Source: Mycolicibacterium aurum | GTDB taxonomy: Bacteria > Actinomycetota > Actinomycetes > Mycobacteriales > Mycobacteriaceae | NCBI GenBank assembly: GCA_900078775.1 | Contig: LT549889.1 | Location: 3,782,001-3,846,000, forward strand | Length of the DNA stretch: 64,000 nt | Direction: 5' to 3' | Shown: piece after piece, positions 1-9,482 of the stretch | How the letters are laid out: each line of letters opens with the position of its first letter | Position numbering within the stretch: position 1 is the first letter of the stretch | The notes under the pieces: model-generated | Databases searched by the model: none | Seen by the model: only the letters and a program-made list of their open reading frames with translations | What the model was told of the DNA's origin: nothing | Translations under genes and position numbers: made by a program

Positions 1-516
<516 letters not shown>

Positions 517-533
517 AGGTCATGTCTCCTTAA

Positions 534-1697
534 CTACTTGTTGGCCAGCTCGGCGGCCTTGTCGGCGCCGGAGTCCATGGTTTCGGCCTGGATCACCAGG
601 GGATGGTTGGCCTCGGCCAGGATGCGGCGGCCCTCTTCGACGTTGTTGCCGTCCAGACGCACGACGAGCGGCTTGTTGGCCTCGTCGCCGAGGATCTCCA
701 GCGCCTTGACGATGCCGTTGGCGACCGCGTCACAGGCGGTGATGCCGCCGAACACGTTCACGAAGACGCTCTTGACCTGGCTGTCGCCCAGGATGACGTC
801 CAGACCGTTGGCCATCACCTCGGCCGAGGCGCCACCGCCGATGTCCAGGAAGTTGGCGGGCTTCACGCCGCCGTGCCGCTCACCGGCGTAGGCGACGACG
901 TCCAGCGTCGACATGACCAGGCCGGCACCGTTACCGATGATGCCCACCTCGCCGTCGAGCTTGACGTAGTTGAGGTCGTTCTCCTTGGCCTTGAGCTCCA
1001 GCGGATCGGTCGCGTCGCGGTCCTCGAACTCGGCGTGGCCGGGCTGACGGAAATCGGCGTTGGCGTCCAGGGTGACCTTGCCGTCCAGGGCCAGGATCTG
1101 GTCGTCCGGGGTGCGCACCAGCGGGTTGACCTCCACCAGGGTGGCGTCCTCGCCGATGAACACCTCCCACAGCTTCTGGATGGTGACGGCGGCGGCGTCG
1201 AGCACCTCGGCGGGCAGGTGGCCCTTCTCGGCGATCTCCCGGGCGAACGCCAGGTCGACACCCTTGACGGCGTCGACGGGCACCTTGGCCAGGCGCTCCG
1301 GCTTGGTCGCGGCGACCTCTTCGATCTCCATGCCACCCTCGACCGAGCACATGGCCAGGTAGGTGCGGTTGGAGCGGTCCAGCAGGAAGGAGATGTAGTA
1401 CTCCTCGGCGATGTCGCTGGCCTCGGCGACCAGCAGCTTCTTCACCACGTGGCCCTTGATGTCCAGGCCGAGGATGTTCTGCGAGTGGGTGAAAGCGTCC
1501 TCCGGGGTCGCGGCGTACTTCACGCCACCGGCCTTGCCACGGCCGCCGACCTTCACCTGGGCCTTCACCATGACCGGCTTGCCGATCTCCTCGGCGATCG
1601 CCTTGGCATCCTCGGCGGAGTCGGTGACCCGGCCCGGGGTGGTGGGGACGTTGTGCTTGGCGAACAGCTCTTTCGCCTGATATTCGAACAGATCCAT
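534..1697 (-). CDS. sucC: Succinyl-CoA ligase [ADP-forming] beta subunit
   Basis: Beta subunit of succinyl-CoA synthetase, 387 aa, the normal length. The N-terminal ATP-grasp domain begins MDLFEYQAKELFAKH and includes a glycine-rich VGGRGKAGGV segment near residue 50. The C-terminal CoA-ligase-like domain holds GGGAS and VFGGIT motifs, the latter near residue 320. It is the first gene of the sucCD operon and starts at an ATG with a weak AGGAA ribosome site. A CRP-like palindrome lies about 180 bases upstream in the region shared with the divergent peptidase gene, so respiratory or carbon-status control is possible. Confidence 0.97.
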   Translation of the reverse strand: MDLFEYQAKELFAKHNVPTTPGRVTDSAEDAKAIAEEIGKPVMVKAQVKVGGRGKAGGVKYAATPEDAFTHSQNILGLDIKGHVVKKLLVAEASDIAEEYYISFLLDRSNRTYLAMCSVEGGMEIEEVAATKPERLAKVPVDAVKGVDLAFAREIAEKGHLPAEVLDAAAVTIQKLWEVFIGEDATLVEVNPLVRTPDDQILALDGKVTLDANADFRQPGHAEFEDRDATDPLELKAKENDLNYVKLDGEVGIIGNGAGLVMSTLDVVAYAGERHGGVKPANFLDIGGGASAEVMANGLDVILGDSQVKSVFVNVFGGITACDAVANGIVKALEILGDEANKPLVVRLDGNNVEEGRRILAEANHPLVIQAETMDSGADKAAELANK

Positions 1698-2057
1698 GAG
1701 TTTCCTAAATGGCGTGTCTGTCTACTGACTTCTGATGACGCTGGAGGATTGACTCCAGAGTGTGTCGCCGGACGGGGCTCGCAGGCCGCAACTGGCTCGG
1801 GTGGCACTGTATCCACCCCGGTGGCAGGCACCCACATCGCCCACCTCTCATGTGGTACATCTCACCGGGACCATCGGGTGATACAAATCACAATACGAGC
1901 GGGAATGGCCACTTAAGTTGCCACCCTCTTCCCGATTTGGTTAACGTGCCTACTGGTCTTGATAACGGTCAGGTCACGGCGCGAAGGGCATTTCAGGTTG
2001 GTTGAGCACAGTTCGTCTCGGTCCCGCAGGGGAGCAGCGACGAATGGGCGCTCCACC
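1698..2057. other. Divergent intergenic region between sucC and M23 peptidase gene
   Basis: A 360-base gene-free stretch serving two divergent genes. No clear -35/-10 pair stands out for either gene and no hairpin with a U-tract is visible. The notable element is the CRP-like palindrome described separately. The reading frame of the peptidase continues upstream to a TTG at 1959, but that extension (Arg/Ser-rich) does not look like conserved protein and is treated as leader. Confidence 0.6.
1877..1892. promoter_or_regulatory. CRP-like binding site
   Basis: The sequence GGTGATACAAATCACA matches the CRP/FNR-family palindrome TGTGA-N6-TCACA at 9 of 10 defined bases. Mycobacteria encode a CRP homologue (Rv3676 in M. 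tuberculosis) that recognises this kind of motif. The site lies between sucC and the M23 peptidase gene, about 180 and 165 bases from their start codons. Which gene it controls, if any, is inference. Confidence 0.5.
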
Positions 2058-3071
2058 ATGAACCCCGCCGAGGTCACCGACATCATTCCGTTCAACGAGT
2101 TCGGCGACCTGCATGACCTGGACTTCCGGGACAGCTCCGCGTTCGACAAGGAACAGCGCGTGATCGCCGCCCCCGAGCTCGACGACCTGCACGACACCGA
2201 CGATCTGGTTCCGTTGCATCTGGTCATCCCCACCGAGTTCCAGGCCGGGTCGGACACCGACGCGGACCGTGACTCTTCGCATGCCTACCGCGACAGCCAC
2301 ACCGATCTCAGCGACGGCACCGCGCTGACCGACGTGATCGATATGCGCGCGCACCGGGCTTCCGGCGGCGCCCACCGCAAGCAGACCGTCGGCGCGGTGA
2401 AGAGCCGGCTGATGATCGCGGCGATGGCCGCCGGGGCGACCGCCTCGGGCGCGTACTCGCTGAGCAACAGCGAGACCACCCCCGCTTCGGATACCGTCCT
2501 GGCCGCCGACAACGTCCTCGTCAACGGCGCCGCGATCAGCGGCTCGGCCGAGGGCATGCAGATCGTCGCGGTGCAGCCGGTGTCCTCCTCGGCCGTGCAC
2601 GCCGAGGAGATCTCCAAGGCCGCCGCGTTCGCCCAGGAGCGGGCCGAGCGCGAGGCCCGGCTGGCCCGTCCGCTGTTCGCGATGCCGACCAAGGGTGTCT
2701 GGACCTCCGGGTTCGGTTACCGCTGGGGCGTGCTGCACGGCGGCATCGACATCGCCGGCCCGATCGGCACCCCGATCCACGCCGCCAGCGACGGCGTCGT
2801 CGTCGAGGTCGGCCCGACCGCCGGTTATGGTGCGCTGGTCAAGCTGCGCCACTCCGACGGCACCGTGACCCTGTACGGCCACATCAACACCTGGCTGGTC
2901 AGCAAGGGCCAGCGGGTGATGGCCGGGGATCAGATCGCCACCATGGGCAACCGCGGCAACTCGACCGGCCCGCACCTGCACTTCGAGGTGCTGCAGAACG
3001 GCTCCAACCGGATCGACCCGGTGCCGTGGCTGGCGCAGCGCGGGCTCTCCCCCGGCAGCTACGTCGGTTAA
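2058..3071 (+). CDS. M23-family (LytM-type) peptidoglycan metallopeptidase, membrane anchored
   Basis: Predicted zinc endopeptidase that cuts peptidoglycan cross-bridges outside the cytoplasmic membrane; the syntenic M. tuberculosis protein is Rv0950c. From the chosen ATG (MNPAEVTDII) it is 337 aa. It has a long acidic N-terminal region, one hydrophobic segment around residues 120-140, an Ala/Glu-rich stretch, then the M23 domain from about residue 195 with HGGIDIAGPIG and GPHLHFE zinc-binding motifs. The frame stays open to a TTG 99 bases upstream, but the conserved-looking protein begins here. It is divergent from sucC and its active-site motifs are intact. Confidence 0.85.
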   Translation: MNPAEVTDIIPFNEFGDLHDLDFRDSSAFDKEQRVIAAPELDDLHDTDDLVPLHLVIPTEFQAGSDTDADRDSSHAYRDSHTDLSDGTALTDVIDMRAHRASGGAHRKQTVGAVKSRLMIAAMAAGATASGAYSLSNSETTPASDTVLAADNVLVNGAAISGSAEGMQIVAVQPVSSSAVHAEEISKAAAFAQERAEREARLARPLFAMPTKGVWTSGFGYRWGVLHGGIDIAGPIGTPIHAASDGVVVEVGPTAGYGALVKLRHSDGTVTLYGHINTWLVSKGQRVMAGDQIATMGNRGNSTGPHLHFEVLQNGSNRIDPVPWLAQRGLSPGSYVG

Positions 3072-3100
3072 CTGCACGTCGGTTAACTACCTTGGGTGAG

Positions 3101-3622
3101 GTGAACCCGGATCCGTCACCCGATGCCACCCGCATCATCCGCCGGCAGCCGACCGGGTCCTTTCCCGCAGTCGACGCGTCCCGCCCGGAAACGCCCGAGC
3201 CGACCACCTACATCCCGCGGCCCATCCCGGTGGCGGTGCCCGCCCGACGGGCCGCCGGCCCGGGTACCGCGATCGCCGCCGCCACCCTGAGCATCCTGTC
3301 CGGCTGGGCCACCGCCGTCATCGCGACCGATCTGATCGCGGGCTGGTGGCGCACCGACCCGCTGTTCTGCGTGGCCATCGGTTTCCTCACCGCCGTCGCC
3401 GCGGCGGCCGGGATCGGCGGCCTGATCGCGCTGCTGCTGCAGCGTCAGTTCGGCCGCCTGCTGGTCTGCGTGGGCGCCACCATCGGGCTGCTCATCTTCG
3501 GCAGCCTTTTCCTGGCCGGCGCCAAACTGCACCCGGTGGTGTACGCCATGCCGGCGTTGCCGGTCGCCGCAATCGTGGTGACGTTGCTGCCGCCGACCCG
3601 GGACTGGGCGGGCAGGCGCTGA
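3101..3622 (+). CDS. Hypothetical membrane protein with four predicted TM helices
   Basis: A 173-aa protein of unknown function. The GTG start (VNPDPSPDATR) lies 29 bases after the peptidase stop and leaves a Pro/Arg-rich cytoplasmic N-terminus of about 55 residues. Four hydrophobic helices follow (roughly residues 60-85, 90-115, 120-140, 145-165). An ATG-less upstream extension overlaps the peptidase gene and is unlikely. It converges on uvrD1 with only 2 bases between the stop codons. I recognise no domain; the small actinobacterial membrane-protein type suggests an envelope role but nothing more specific. Confidence 0.7.
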   Translation: MNPDPSPDATRIIRRQPTGSFPAVDASRPETPEPTTYIPRPIPVAVPARRAAGPGTAIAAATLSILSGWATAVIATDLIAGWWRTDPLFCVAIGFLTAVAAAAGIGGLIALLLQRQFGRLLVCVGATIGLLIFGSLFLAGAKLHPVVYAMPALPVAAIVVTLLPPTRDWAGRR

Positions 3623-3624
3623 AC

Positions 3625-5973
3625 TCAGAGCTTCTGTACCGGGGCGTGGTTGTGCATCAGTTTGACCCGTCCGGCGCTGCCGAAGTCGATCAGCGACATC
3701 GCCGACTCCCCGACCCCGGACACCTCCTCGACGCGGCCCAGGCCGTACTTGTCGTGGGTGACCCGGTCGCCGGGCTCCAGCGTGATGGGCGCGCGGTTGC
3801 GGGCCTTGGCCGGCGCCGGGCGGATGTTGTCGCTGAACCGTCCGGTGCTGACCGGGCCGCTCAACTTGGACGCCGGCGTCTCCACCCGGCGCCAGTTGAT
3901 CAGGTCCTCCGGGATCTCGCGCAGGAAGCGTGACTCCGGGTTCAGCATCGGCTGGCCCCAGGACGAGCGCACCTTGGCGCGGCTGAGGTACAGGCGTTGC
4001 CGGGCCCGGGTGATGCCGACGTAGGCCAGCCGCCGTTCCTCGGACAGTTCGGTCGGATCGCCCAGCGCCCGCATGTGCGGGAACATGCCGTCCTCCCAGC
4101 CGGTCACGAAGACCACCGGGAACTCCAGGCCCTTGGCGGTGTGCAGGGTCATCATGGTGACCACCCCGGACTCGTGCTCGGGGATCCCGTCGGCGTCGGC
4201 GACCAGCGACACCCGCTCCAGGAACTGGGCCAGCACCCCGGTATCCGGGATGTCCTCGTCCTCGGGGCTGCCGTCTTCCTCCCGCAACGCCTGCGCGTTG
4301 GCCAGGTCGATGCTGAATTCATGTGCGACGCTGACCAATTCGTTCAGGTTGTCCAGCCGGGCCAGATCCTGCGGATCGGTCGAGGACTCCAGCTCGCGCC
4401 GGTACCCGGTGCGGTCGAGCACCGCTTCGACGAGGTCACCGAGTTCACCGTCCAGCCCACCGCGCAAGCTGTCGAGCAGCTGCACGAACGAGGCGATCGC
4501 CTTCTCCGAGCGGGTGTTCAGCATCGGCACCCGCCCCTCGGCGGCGGCCTGCAGGGCGTCGTTGAAGCTGGACCCGGTGTTCTCGGCGTACACCGCGACG
4601 CAGGCCTCGGCCCGGTCCCCGATGCCGCGACGCGGGGTGTTCAGGATCCGCCGCATGCTGACCGCGTCCCCGGGGTTGTCCAGCACCCGCAGGTAGGCGA
4701 CGATATCGCGAATCTCCTTGCGCTCGTAGAACCGAACGCCGCCGACGACCTTGTACGGGATGCCGGCGCGGATGAACACCTCCTCCAGCGCGCGGGACGA
4801 ATTGTTGGTGCGGTAGAACACCGCGACATCGGAGTAGTTGATCTCGCCTTTATCGGCCAGCGAGTCGATCTCCTCGGCCACGAACCGGGCCTCGTCGTGC
4901 TCGTTGTCGGCGACATAGCCGACGATCAGCTCGCCCTCCCCGGAGTCGGTCCACAGCCGCTTCTCGCGGCGACCGGTGTTGCGGGAGATGACGGCGTTGG
5001 CGGCGTTCAGGATGGTCTGCGTGGAGCGGTAATTCTGTTCCAGCAGAATGGTCGTCGCGTCCGGGTAGTCCCGCTCGAAATCTTCGATGTTGCGGATGGT
5101 GGCGCCGCGGAACGCGTAGATCGACTGGTCGGCGTCGCCCACCACGCACAGCTCCGAGGGCGGCACCGCGGCCGGATCTCCCGCGTCGGCGTGCCCGACG
5201 AGCTCGCGCACCAGCATGTACTGGGCGTGGTTGGTGTCCTGGTACTCGTCGACCAGGATGTGCCGGAAGCGCCGTCGGTAGTACTGGGCGATCTGCGGAA
5301 ACGCTTGCAGCACAGCCACGGTCTCGCCGATCAGGTCGTCGAAGTCCAGCGCGTTGGCGGCCCGTAGCCGGCGCTGGTACTCGCCGTACACCGAGGCCAC
5401 CGTCTTGGACATGTCATCGGCGGTCTCGGTCAGATCCGACAGCGCCCGGTCCGGGTCGATGAGTTCGTTCTTCAGGTTGGAGATGCCGTTGGCCAGCAAC
5501 CGCGGCGAGTACCGCTTGGTGTCCAACCCCATGTCCTTGCCGATCATCATCAGCAGCCGACGGGAGTCGTCGGCGTCGTAGATGGAGAAGTTGGAGTTCA
5601 GTCCCGGCAGCAGCGAGGCCTGGTTGCGCAGGATCCGCACGCAGGTGGAGTGGAACGTCGACACCCACATGTTGCGGGCCTTGGGCCCGACGATCTGGAC
5701 CACCCGCTCGCGCATCTCGGCGGCGGCCTTGTTGGTGAAGGTGATGGCCAGTACCTGGCCGACGCCGACATCGCGGGCGGCCAGCAGGTAGGCGATCCGC
5801 CGGGTGAGCACCGCGGTCTTGCCGGACCCGGCGCCGGCCACGATGAGCAGCGGGGACCCCTCGTGCAGGACGGCCTGCCGCTGCTGCGGGTTGAGCCCTT
5901 CCAGCAGGTCATCGACGTTGGAGGTGCCCAGGGGCTGCTGGACGGGCTGCGCGGGCTGGAAGAGAGATGTCAT
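3625..5973 (-). CDS. uvrD1: ATP-dependent DNA helicase UvrD1/PcrA
   Basis: Superfamily 1A 3'-5' DNA helicase of nucleotide excision repair and replication restart; in mycobacteria it is stimulated by Ku. It is 782 aa, close to the 771 aa of M. tuberculosis UvrD1 (Rv0949). Visible motifs include Walker A AGAGSGKT (near residue 50), Walker B DEYQDTN, motif III GDADQSIYAFRGA, motif IV QNYRS and motif V TLHTAKGLEF, and the C-terminal end VTHDKYGLGRVEEV is typical of mycobacterial UvrD1. I chose ATG 5973 (MTSLFQPAQP); an in-frame ATG 33 bases upstream is the alternative. The longer open frame to 6312 is an antisense shadow of the chorismate mutase gene. Confidence 0.96.
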   Translation of the reverse strand: MTSLFQPAQPVQQPLGTSNVDDLLEGLNPQQRQAVLHEGSPLLIVAGAGSGKTAVLTRRIAYLLAARDVGVGQVLAITFTNKAAAEMRERVVQIVGPKARNMWVSTFHSTCVRILRNQASLLPGLNSNFSIYDADDSRRLLMMIGKDMGLDTKRYSPRLLANGISNLKNELIDPDRALSDLTETADDMSKTVASVYGEYQRRLRAANALDFDDLIGETVAVLQAFPQIAQYYRRRFRHILVDEYQDTNHAQYMLVRELVGHADAGDPAAVPPSELCVVGDADQSIYAFRGATIRNIEDFERDYPDATTILLEQNYRSTQTILNAANAVISRNTGRREKRLWTDSGEGELIVGYVADNEHDEARFVAEEIDSLADKGEINYSDVAVFYRTNNSSRALEEVFIRAGIPYKVVGGVRFYERKEIRDIVAYLRVLDNPGDAVSMRRILNTPRRGIGDRAEACVAVYAENTGSSFNDALQAAAEGRVPMLNTRSEKAIASFVQLLDSLRGGLDGELGDLVEAVLDRTGYRRELESSTDPQDLARLDNLNELVSVAHEFSIDLANAQALREEDGSPEDEDIPDTGVLAQFLERVSLVADADGIPEHESGVVTMMTLHTAKGLEFPVVFVTGWEDGMFPHMRALGDPTELSEERRLAYVGITRARQRLYLSRAKVRSSWGQPMLNPESRFLREIPEDLINWRRVETPASKLSGPVSTGRFSDNIRPAPAKARNRAPITLEPGDRVTHDKYGLGRVEEVSGVGESAMSLIDFGSAGRVKLMHNHAPVQKL

Positions 5974-6057
5974 TTCGGTGTCGAATCTACCGCCGAACGG
6001 TGACATGCCCGTGACCCGGCTTTGCACCGAATCTGCGTCGGGTGGCACACTCGGATC

Positions 6058-6315
6058 GTGCTTGACGAGCCCGCCGCCAACATCGACGACCTGCGCCTGG
6101 AGATCGACGAGTTGGACGCTGCGATCCTGGCCGCGGTGAAGCGCCGCACCGAGGTGTCCCGCATCATCGGCAAGGCCCGGATGGCCTCCGGCGGCACGAA
6201 ACTGGTGCACAGCCGGGAGATGAAGGTCATCGAGCGCTACAGCGAGCTCGGCCCGGACGGGAAAGACCTGGCCATGCTGCTGCTGCGGCTGGGCCGCGGG
6301 CGGCTGGGCCACTAG
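6058..6315 (+). CDS. Chorismate mutase, AroQ-delta type
   Basis: Converts chorismate to prephenate, the entry to phenylalanine and tyrosine synthesis. The 85-aa single all-helical domain matches the intracellular mycobacterial enzyme (Rv0948c), which is active only in complex with DAHP synthase. Key residues are visible: the Arg of the KRR segment near residue 24, the KARMASGG loop, and the end GRGRLGH that is conserved in Rv0948c. The GTG start (VLDEPAANIDDL) is preferred; an in-frame TTG at 6022 would add 12 residues of doubtful sequence. It is divergent from uvrD1 with an 84-base gap. Confidence 0.93.
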   Translation: MLDEPAANIDDLRLEIDELDAAILAAVKRRTEVSRIIGKARMASGGTKLVHSREMKVIERYSELGPDGKDLAMLLLRLGRGRLGH

Positions 6316-6330
6316 CCCACTGCCTGCGTT

Positions 6331-7779
6331 CTAGGGGGTGAAGGCGATGTACTTGGTCTCCAGGTACTCCTCGATACCCTCGGTGCCGCCCTCGCGGCCG
6401 AAGCCGGACTCCTTGATCCCGCCGAACGGTGCCGCCGCGTCGGAGATCACACCCCGGTTCACGCCGACCATGCCGGCCTCCACCGCCTCGGCGACCCGCA
6501 GCGCCCGGTCCAGCGACCGGGTGTAGATGTAGGACGCCAGGCCGTAGCTGGTGTCGTTGGCCGCGGCGATGCCCTCTGCCTCGGTGTCGAAGCCGATGAT
6601 CGGCGCGACCGGGCCGAACACCTCCTCCTTGAGGATGCGGGCGTCGGCGGGCACATCGGCCAGCACGGTGGCCGGGTAGAAGTGTCCGGGCCCGCCCGGC
6701 GCCACCCCGCCGACGGCCACCTCGGCGCCGCGGGACACGGCGTCGGAGACCAGGTCGGCGACGATGCCAAGCTGCTTGGCCGAGATCAGCGGGCCCAGCG
6801 TCGAGGACTCCTCCAGCCCGTTGCCCAGGGTGTACTCGCTCATCCGCTTCACCAGCTTGTCGGTGAACTCCGCGCGCACCGCGTTGGCGACGTGGAACCG
6901 GTTGGCCGCCGTGCACGCCTCGCCGCCGTTGCGCATCTTGGCCAGCAGCGCACCCTCCACCGCGGCATCGATGTCGGCATCGTCGAACACCACGAACGGG
7001 GCGTTGCCGCCGAGTTCCATCGAGGTACGCAGCAGCTTGTCGCTGGACTGCTTGACCAGCGCCTTGCCCACCCCGGTGGACCCGGTGAAGGTCAGCTTGC
7101 GCAGCCGGCCGTCCTCGATCAGCGCGCCGGTCAGATCACCCGGCTTGGTGGTCGGCAGCACCGAGAGCACGCCCTTGGGCAACCCGGCCTCGTCGATCAG
7201 CTTCGCCAGCAGCAGCATGGTCAGCGGGGTCTCCTGGGCGGGCTTGACCAGCATCGTGCAACCGGCGGCGAGCGCCGGGCCGATCTTGCGGGTGCCCATC
7301 GCCAGCGGGAAGTTCCACGGCGTGATGGCGTAACAGGGGCCGACGGGCATCTTGGTGACCAGGATGCGGCCGGTGCCGGCCGGGCTGTGCGTGTAGCGCC
7401 CGTCGATGCGCGCCGCCTCCTCGGAGAACCACCGGAAGAACTCGGCGCCGTACTTGACCTCGCCGCGGCTCTCGGCCAGCACCTTGCCCATCTCCAGGGT
7501 CATCAGGGTGGCGATTTCTTCGCTTCGTGCGGTGAGCGCTTCGAAGACCGAGCGCAGGATCTCGCCGCGTTCGCGCGCGGGGGTGGCGGCCCAGTCGGCC
7601 TGCACGGCCTGCGCCGCGTCCAGCGCTGCGATGCCGTCCTCGGGGGTCGCGTCGGCCACCGCGGTGATGACCTCGTCGGTGGCGGGATTGAGCACATCGA
7701 ACGTCGAGGAGCCCGCCCGCTCCTCACCGCCGATCCACAGGCCGGTGGGCACGGATGCGATCAAGTCGTCAACGCTCAT
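6331..7779 (-). CDS. gabD: NAD(P)-dependent succinate-semialdehyde dehydrogenase family
   Basis: Aldehyde dehydrogenase predicted to oxidise succinic semialdehyde to succinate, feeding the TCA cycle and so functionally close to sucCD. It is 482 aa, the usual length. Motifs include the cofactor-binding PWNFPLAMG, the GSTGVGK turn, the catalytic glutamate in MELGGNAP (near residue 255) and the nucleophilic cysteine in GGEACTAANRF (near residue 289). It converges with chorismate mutase (15-base gap) and is divergent from pgi. In M. tuberculosis this position is held by a different gene, so gabD is an addition to the syntenic block. Exact substrate is inferred from family resemblance. Confidence 0.85.
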   Translation of the reverse strand: MSVDDLIASVPTGLWIGGEERAGSSTFDVLNPATDEVITAVADATPEDGIAALDAAQAVQADWAATPARERGEILRSVFEALTARSEEIATLMTLEMGKVLAESRGEVKYGAEFFRWFSEEAARIDGRYTHSPAGTGRILVTKMPVGPCYAITPWNFPLAMGTRKIGPALAAGCTMLVKPAQETPLTMLLLAKLIDEAGLPKGVLSVLPTTKPGDLTGALIEDGRLRKLTFTGSTGVGKALVKQSSDKLLRTSMELGGNAPFVVFDDADIDAAVEGALLAKMRNGGEACTAANRFHVANAVRAEFTDKLVKRMSEYTLGNGLEESSTLGPLISAKQLGIVADLVSDAVSRGAEVAVGGVAPGGPGHFYPATVLADVPADARILKEEVFGPVAPIIGFDTEAEGIAAANDTSYGLASYIYTRSLDRALRVAEAVEAGMVGVNRGVISDAAAPFGGIKESGFGREGGTEGIEEYLETKYIAFTP

Positions 7780-7829
7780 ACATCCATCATGTACACCCTC
7801 GAAACGGTTGCCGCACTAAGGTCAGCAGA

Positions 7830-9479
7830 ATGAGTGCTGACATCACCGCGTCCCCCGCTTGGCAGGCCTTGTCACGGCACCACGACTCGATCGCGCCGAA
7901 GACCCTGCGCGAACTGTTCGCCGAAGACCCGGCGCGCGGCACCGACCTGACGCTGACGGTGGGTGATCTCTACATCGACTACAGCAAGCACCGGGTGACC
8001 CGCCAAACCCTGGATCTGCTGGCCGATTTGGCCCGTGCGGCCGATCTGGAGGGCCGCCGCGCCGCGATGTTCTCCGGTGCGCACATCAACACCTCCGAGG
8101 ACCGCGCCGTGCTGCACACCGCGCTGCGGTTGCCCCGGGATGCGGTGCTCACGGCGGACGGCCAGGACGTCGTCGCCGACGTGCACGAGGTGCTCGACGC
8201 GATGGGCGACTTCTGCGACCGACTGCGTTCCGGACAGTGGACCGGGGCGACCGGTGAGCGCATCAGCACCGTGGTCAACATCGGCATCGGCGGATCCGAC
8301 CTGGGCCCGGTGATGGTGTACGACGCGCTGCGCCACTACGCCGACGCCGGCATCTCGGCCCGGTTCGTGTCCAATGTGGACCCCGCCGACCTGGTCGCCA
8401 AGCTGCACGGACTGAACCCGGCCACAACGCTTTTCGTGATCGCATCCAAGACGTTCTCCACGCTGGAGACGCTGACCAATGCCACCGCGGCCCGGCGCTG
8501 GCTCACCGACGCCCTCGGCGATGACGCGGTGTCCAAGCACTTCGTGGCGGTCTCCACCAACAAGAAACTGGTCGAGGAGTTCGGCATCGACACCGCCAAC
8601 ATGTTCGGTTTCTGGGACTGGGTGGGCGGGCGGTACTCGGTGGACAGTGCCATCGGGTTGAGCGTGATGGCGGTGATCGGCAGCGAGCGGTTCGGTGAGT
8701 TCCTGGCCGGGTTCCATCTGGTCGACGAACACTTCCGCACCGCACCGCTGACCGAGAACGCGCCGGCGCTGCTCGGTCTGATCGGACTCTGGTACAACAA
8801 CTTCTTCGGTGCGCAGTCCCGCGCGGTGCTGCCCTACTCCAACGATCTGTCCCGGTTCGCGGCCTATCTGCAACAGCTGACCATGGAGTCCAACGGTAAG
8901 TCGGTGAAAGCGGACGGTACCCCCGTGACGTCCGATACCGGCGAAATCTATTGGGGCGAGCCGGGAACCAACGGTCAGCACGCTTTCTATCAGTTGCTGC
9001 ACCAGGGCACCCGGCTGATCCCCGCCGATTTCATCGGGTTCTCCCAGCCCACCGACGATCTGCCGACCGCCGACGGCAGCGGGTCGATGCACGACCTGTT
9101 GATGAGCAACTTCTTCGCCCAGACCCAGGTGCTGGCGTTCGGCAAGACCGCCGAGGAGATCGCGGCCGAAGGCACCCCGGCCGAAGTGGTCCCGCACAAG
9201 GTGATGCCCGGCAACCGGCCCACCACCTCGATCCTGGCCACCAAGCTGACCCCGTCGGTCATCGGCCAGCTGATCGCCCTCTACGAGCACCAGGTCTTCA
9301 CCGAGGGGGTCATCTGGGGCATCGACTCGTTCGACCAGTGGGGCGTGGAACTGGGCAAGACCCAGGCCAAGGCGCTGCTGCCGGTACTCACCGACGACGC
9401 GCCGCCGGCCGAGCAGAGCGACTCCTCGACCGACGCGCTGGTGCGCCGCTACCGCGCGGAGCGCGGCCGACCGGCCTGA
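7830..9479 (+). CDS. pgi: Glucose-6-phosphate isomerase
   Basis: Interconverts glucose 6-phosphate and fructose 6-phosphate in glycolysis and gluconeogenesis. It is 549 aa (the M. tuberculosis enzyme has 553). Conserved signatures include the GIGGSDLGP phosphate-binding loop near residue 153, the FGFWDWVGGRYS segment, LPYSNDLSRF and the C-terminal EGVIWGIDSFDQWGVELGK signature. The ATG opening MSADITASPAW is chosen over the upstream in-frame ATG because the extra 25 residues do not resemble Pgi. It is syntenic with Rv0946c. Confidence 0.97.
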   Translation: MSADITASPAWQALSRHHDSIAPKTLRELFAEDPARGTDLTLTVGDLYIDYSKHRVTRQTLDLLADLARAADLEGRRAAMFSGAHINTSEDRAVLHTALRLPRDAVLTADGQDVVADVHEVLDAMGDFCDRLRSGQWTGATGERISTVVNIGIGGSDLGPVMVYDALRHYADAGISARFVSNVDPADLVAKLHGLNPATTLFVIASKTFSTLETLTNATAARRWLTDALGDDAVSKHFVAVSTNKKLVEEFGIDTANMFGFWDWVGGRYSVDSAIGLSVMAVIGSERFGEFLAGFHLVDEHFRTAPLTENAPALLGLIGLWYNNFFGAQSRAVLPYSNDLSRFAAYLQQLTMESNGKSVKADGTPVTSDTGEIYWGEPGTNGQHAFYQLLHQGTRLIPADFIGFSQPTDDLPTADGSGSMHDLLMSNFFAQTQVLAFGKTAEEIAAEGTPAEVVPHKVMPGNRPTTSILATKLTPSVIGQLIALYEHQVFTEGVIWGIDSFDQWGVELGKTQAKALLPVLTDDAPPAEQSDSSTDALVRRYRAERGRPA

Positions 9480-9482
9480 GCT

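Noticed and set aside
603..1916. Long forward open frame of 437 codons over sucC
   Set aside because: Antisense shadow of sucC; its composition (Gly/Asp/Leu/Val-rich, repetitive) follows from the codon bias of the real gene and no family resemblance is seen.
2030..2060. c-di-AMP (ydaO-like) riboswitch upstream of the peptidase gene
   Set aside because: The GGGGAGC stretch before the start looked suggestive, but conserved ydaO elements could not be assembled into a fold.
3997..5367. 456-codon forward frame opposite uvrD1
   Set aside because: Shadow of the helicase on the other strand, without domain motifs or a ribosome site.
3625..6312. Full 895-codon frame as the UvrD1 protein
   Set aside because: The first 113 codons run antisense through the chorismate mutase gene; alignment from memory starts the helicase at about 5973.
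7872..9290. 472-codon reverse frame over pgi
   Set aside because: Antisense shadow of pgi; amino-acid composition is typical of reversed GC-rich genes.
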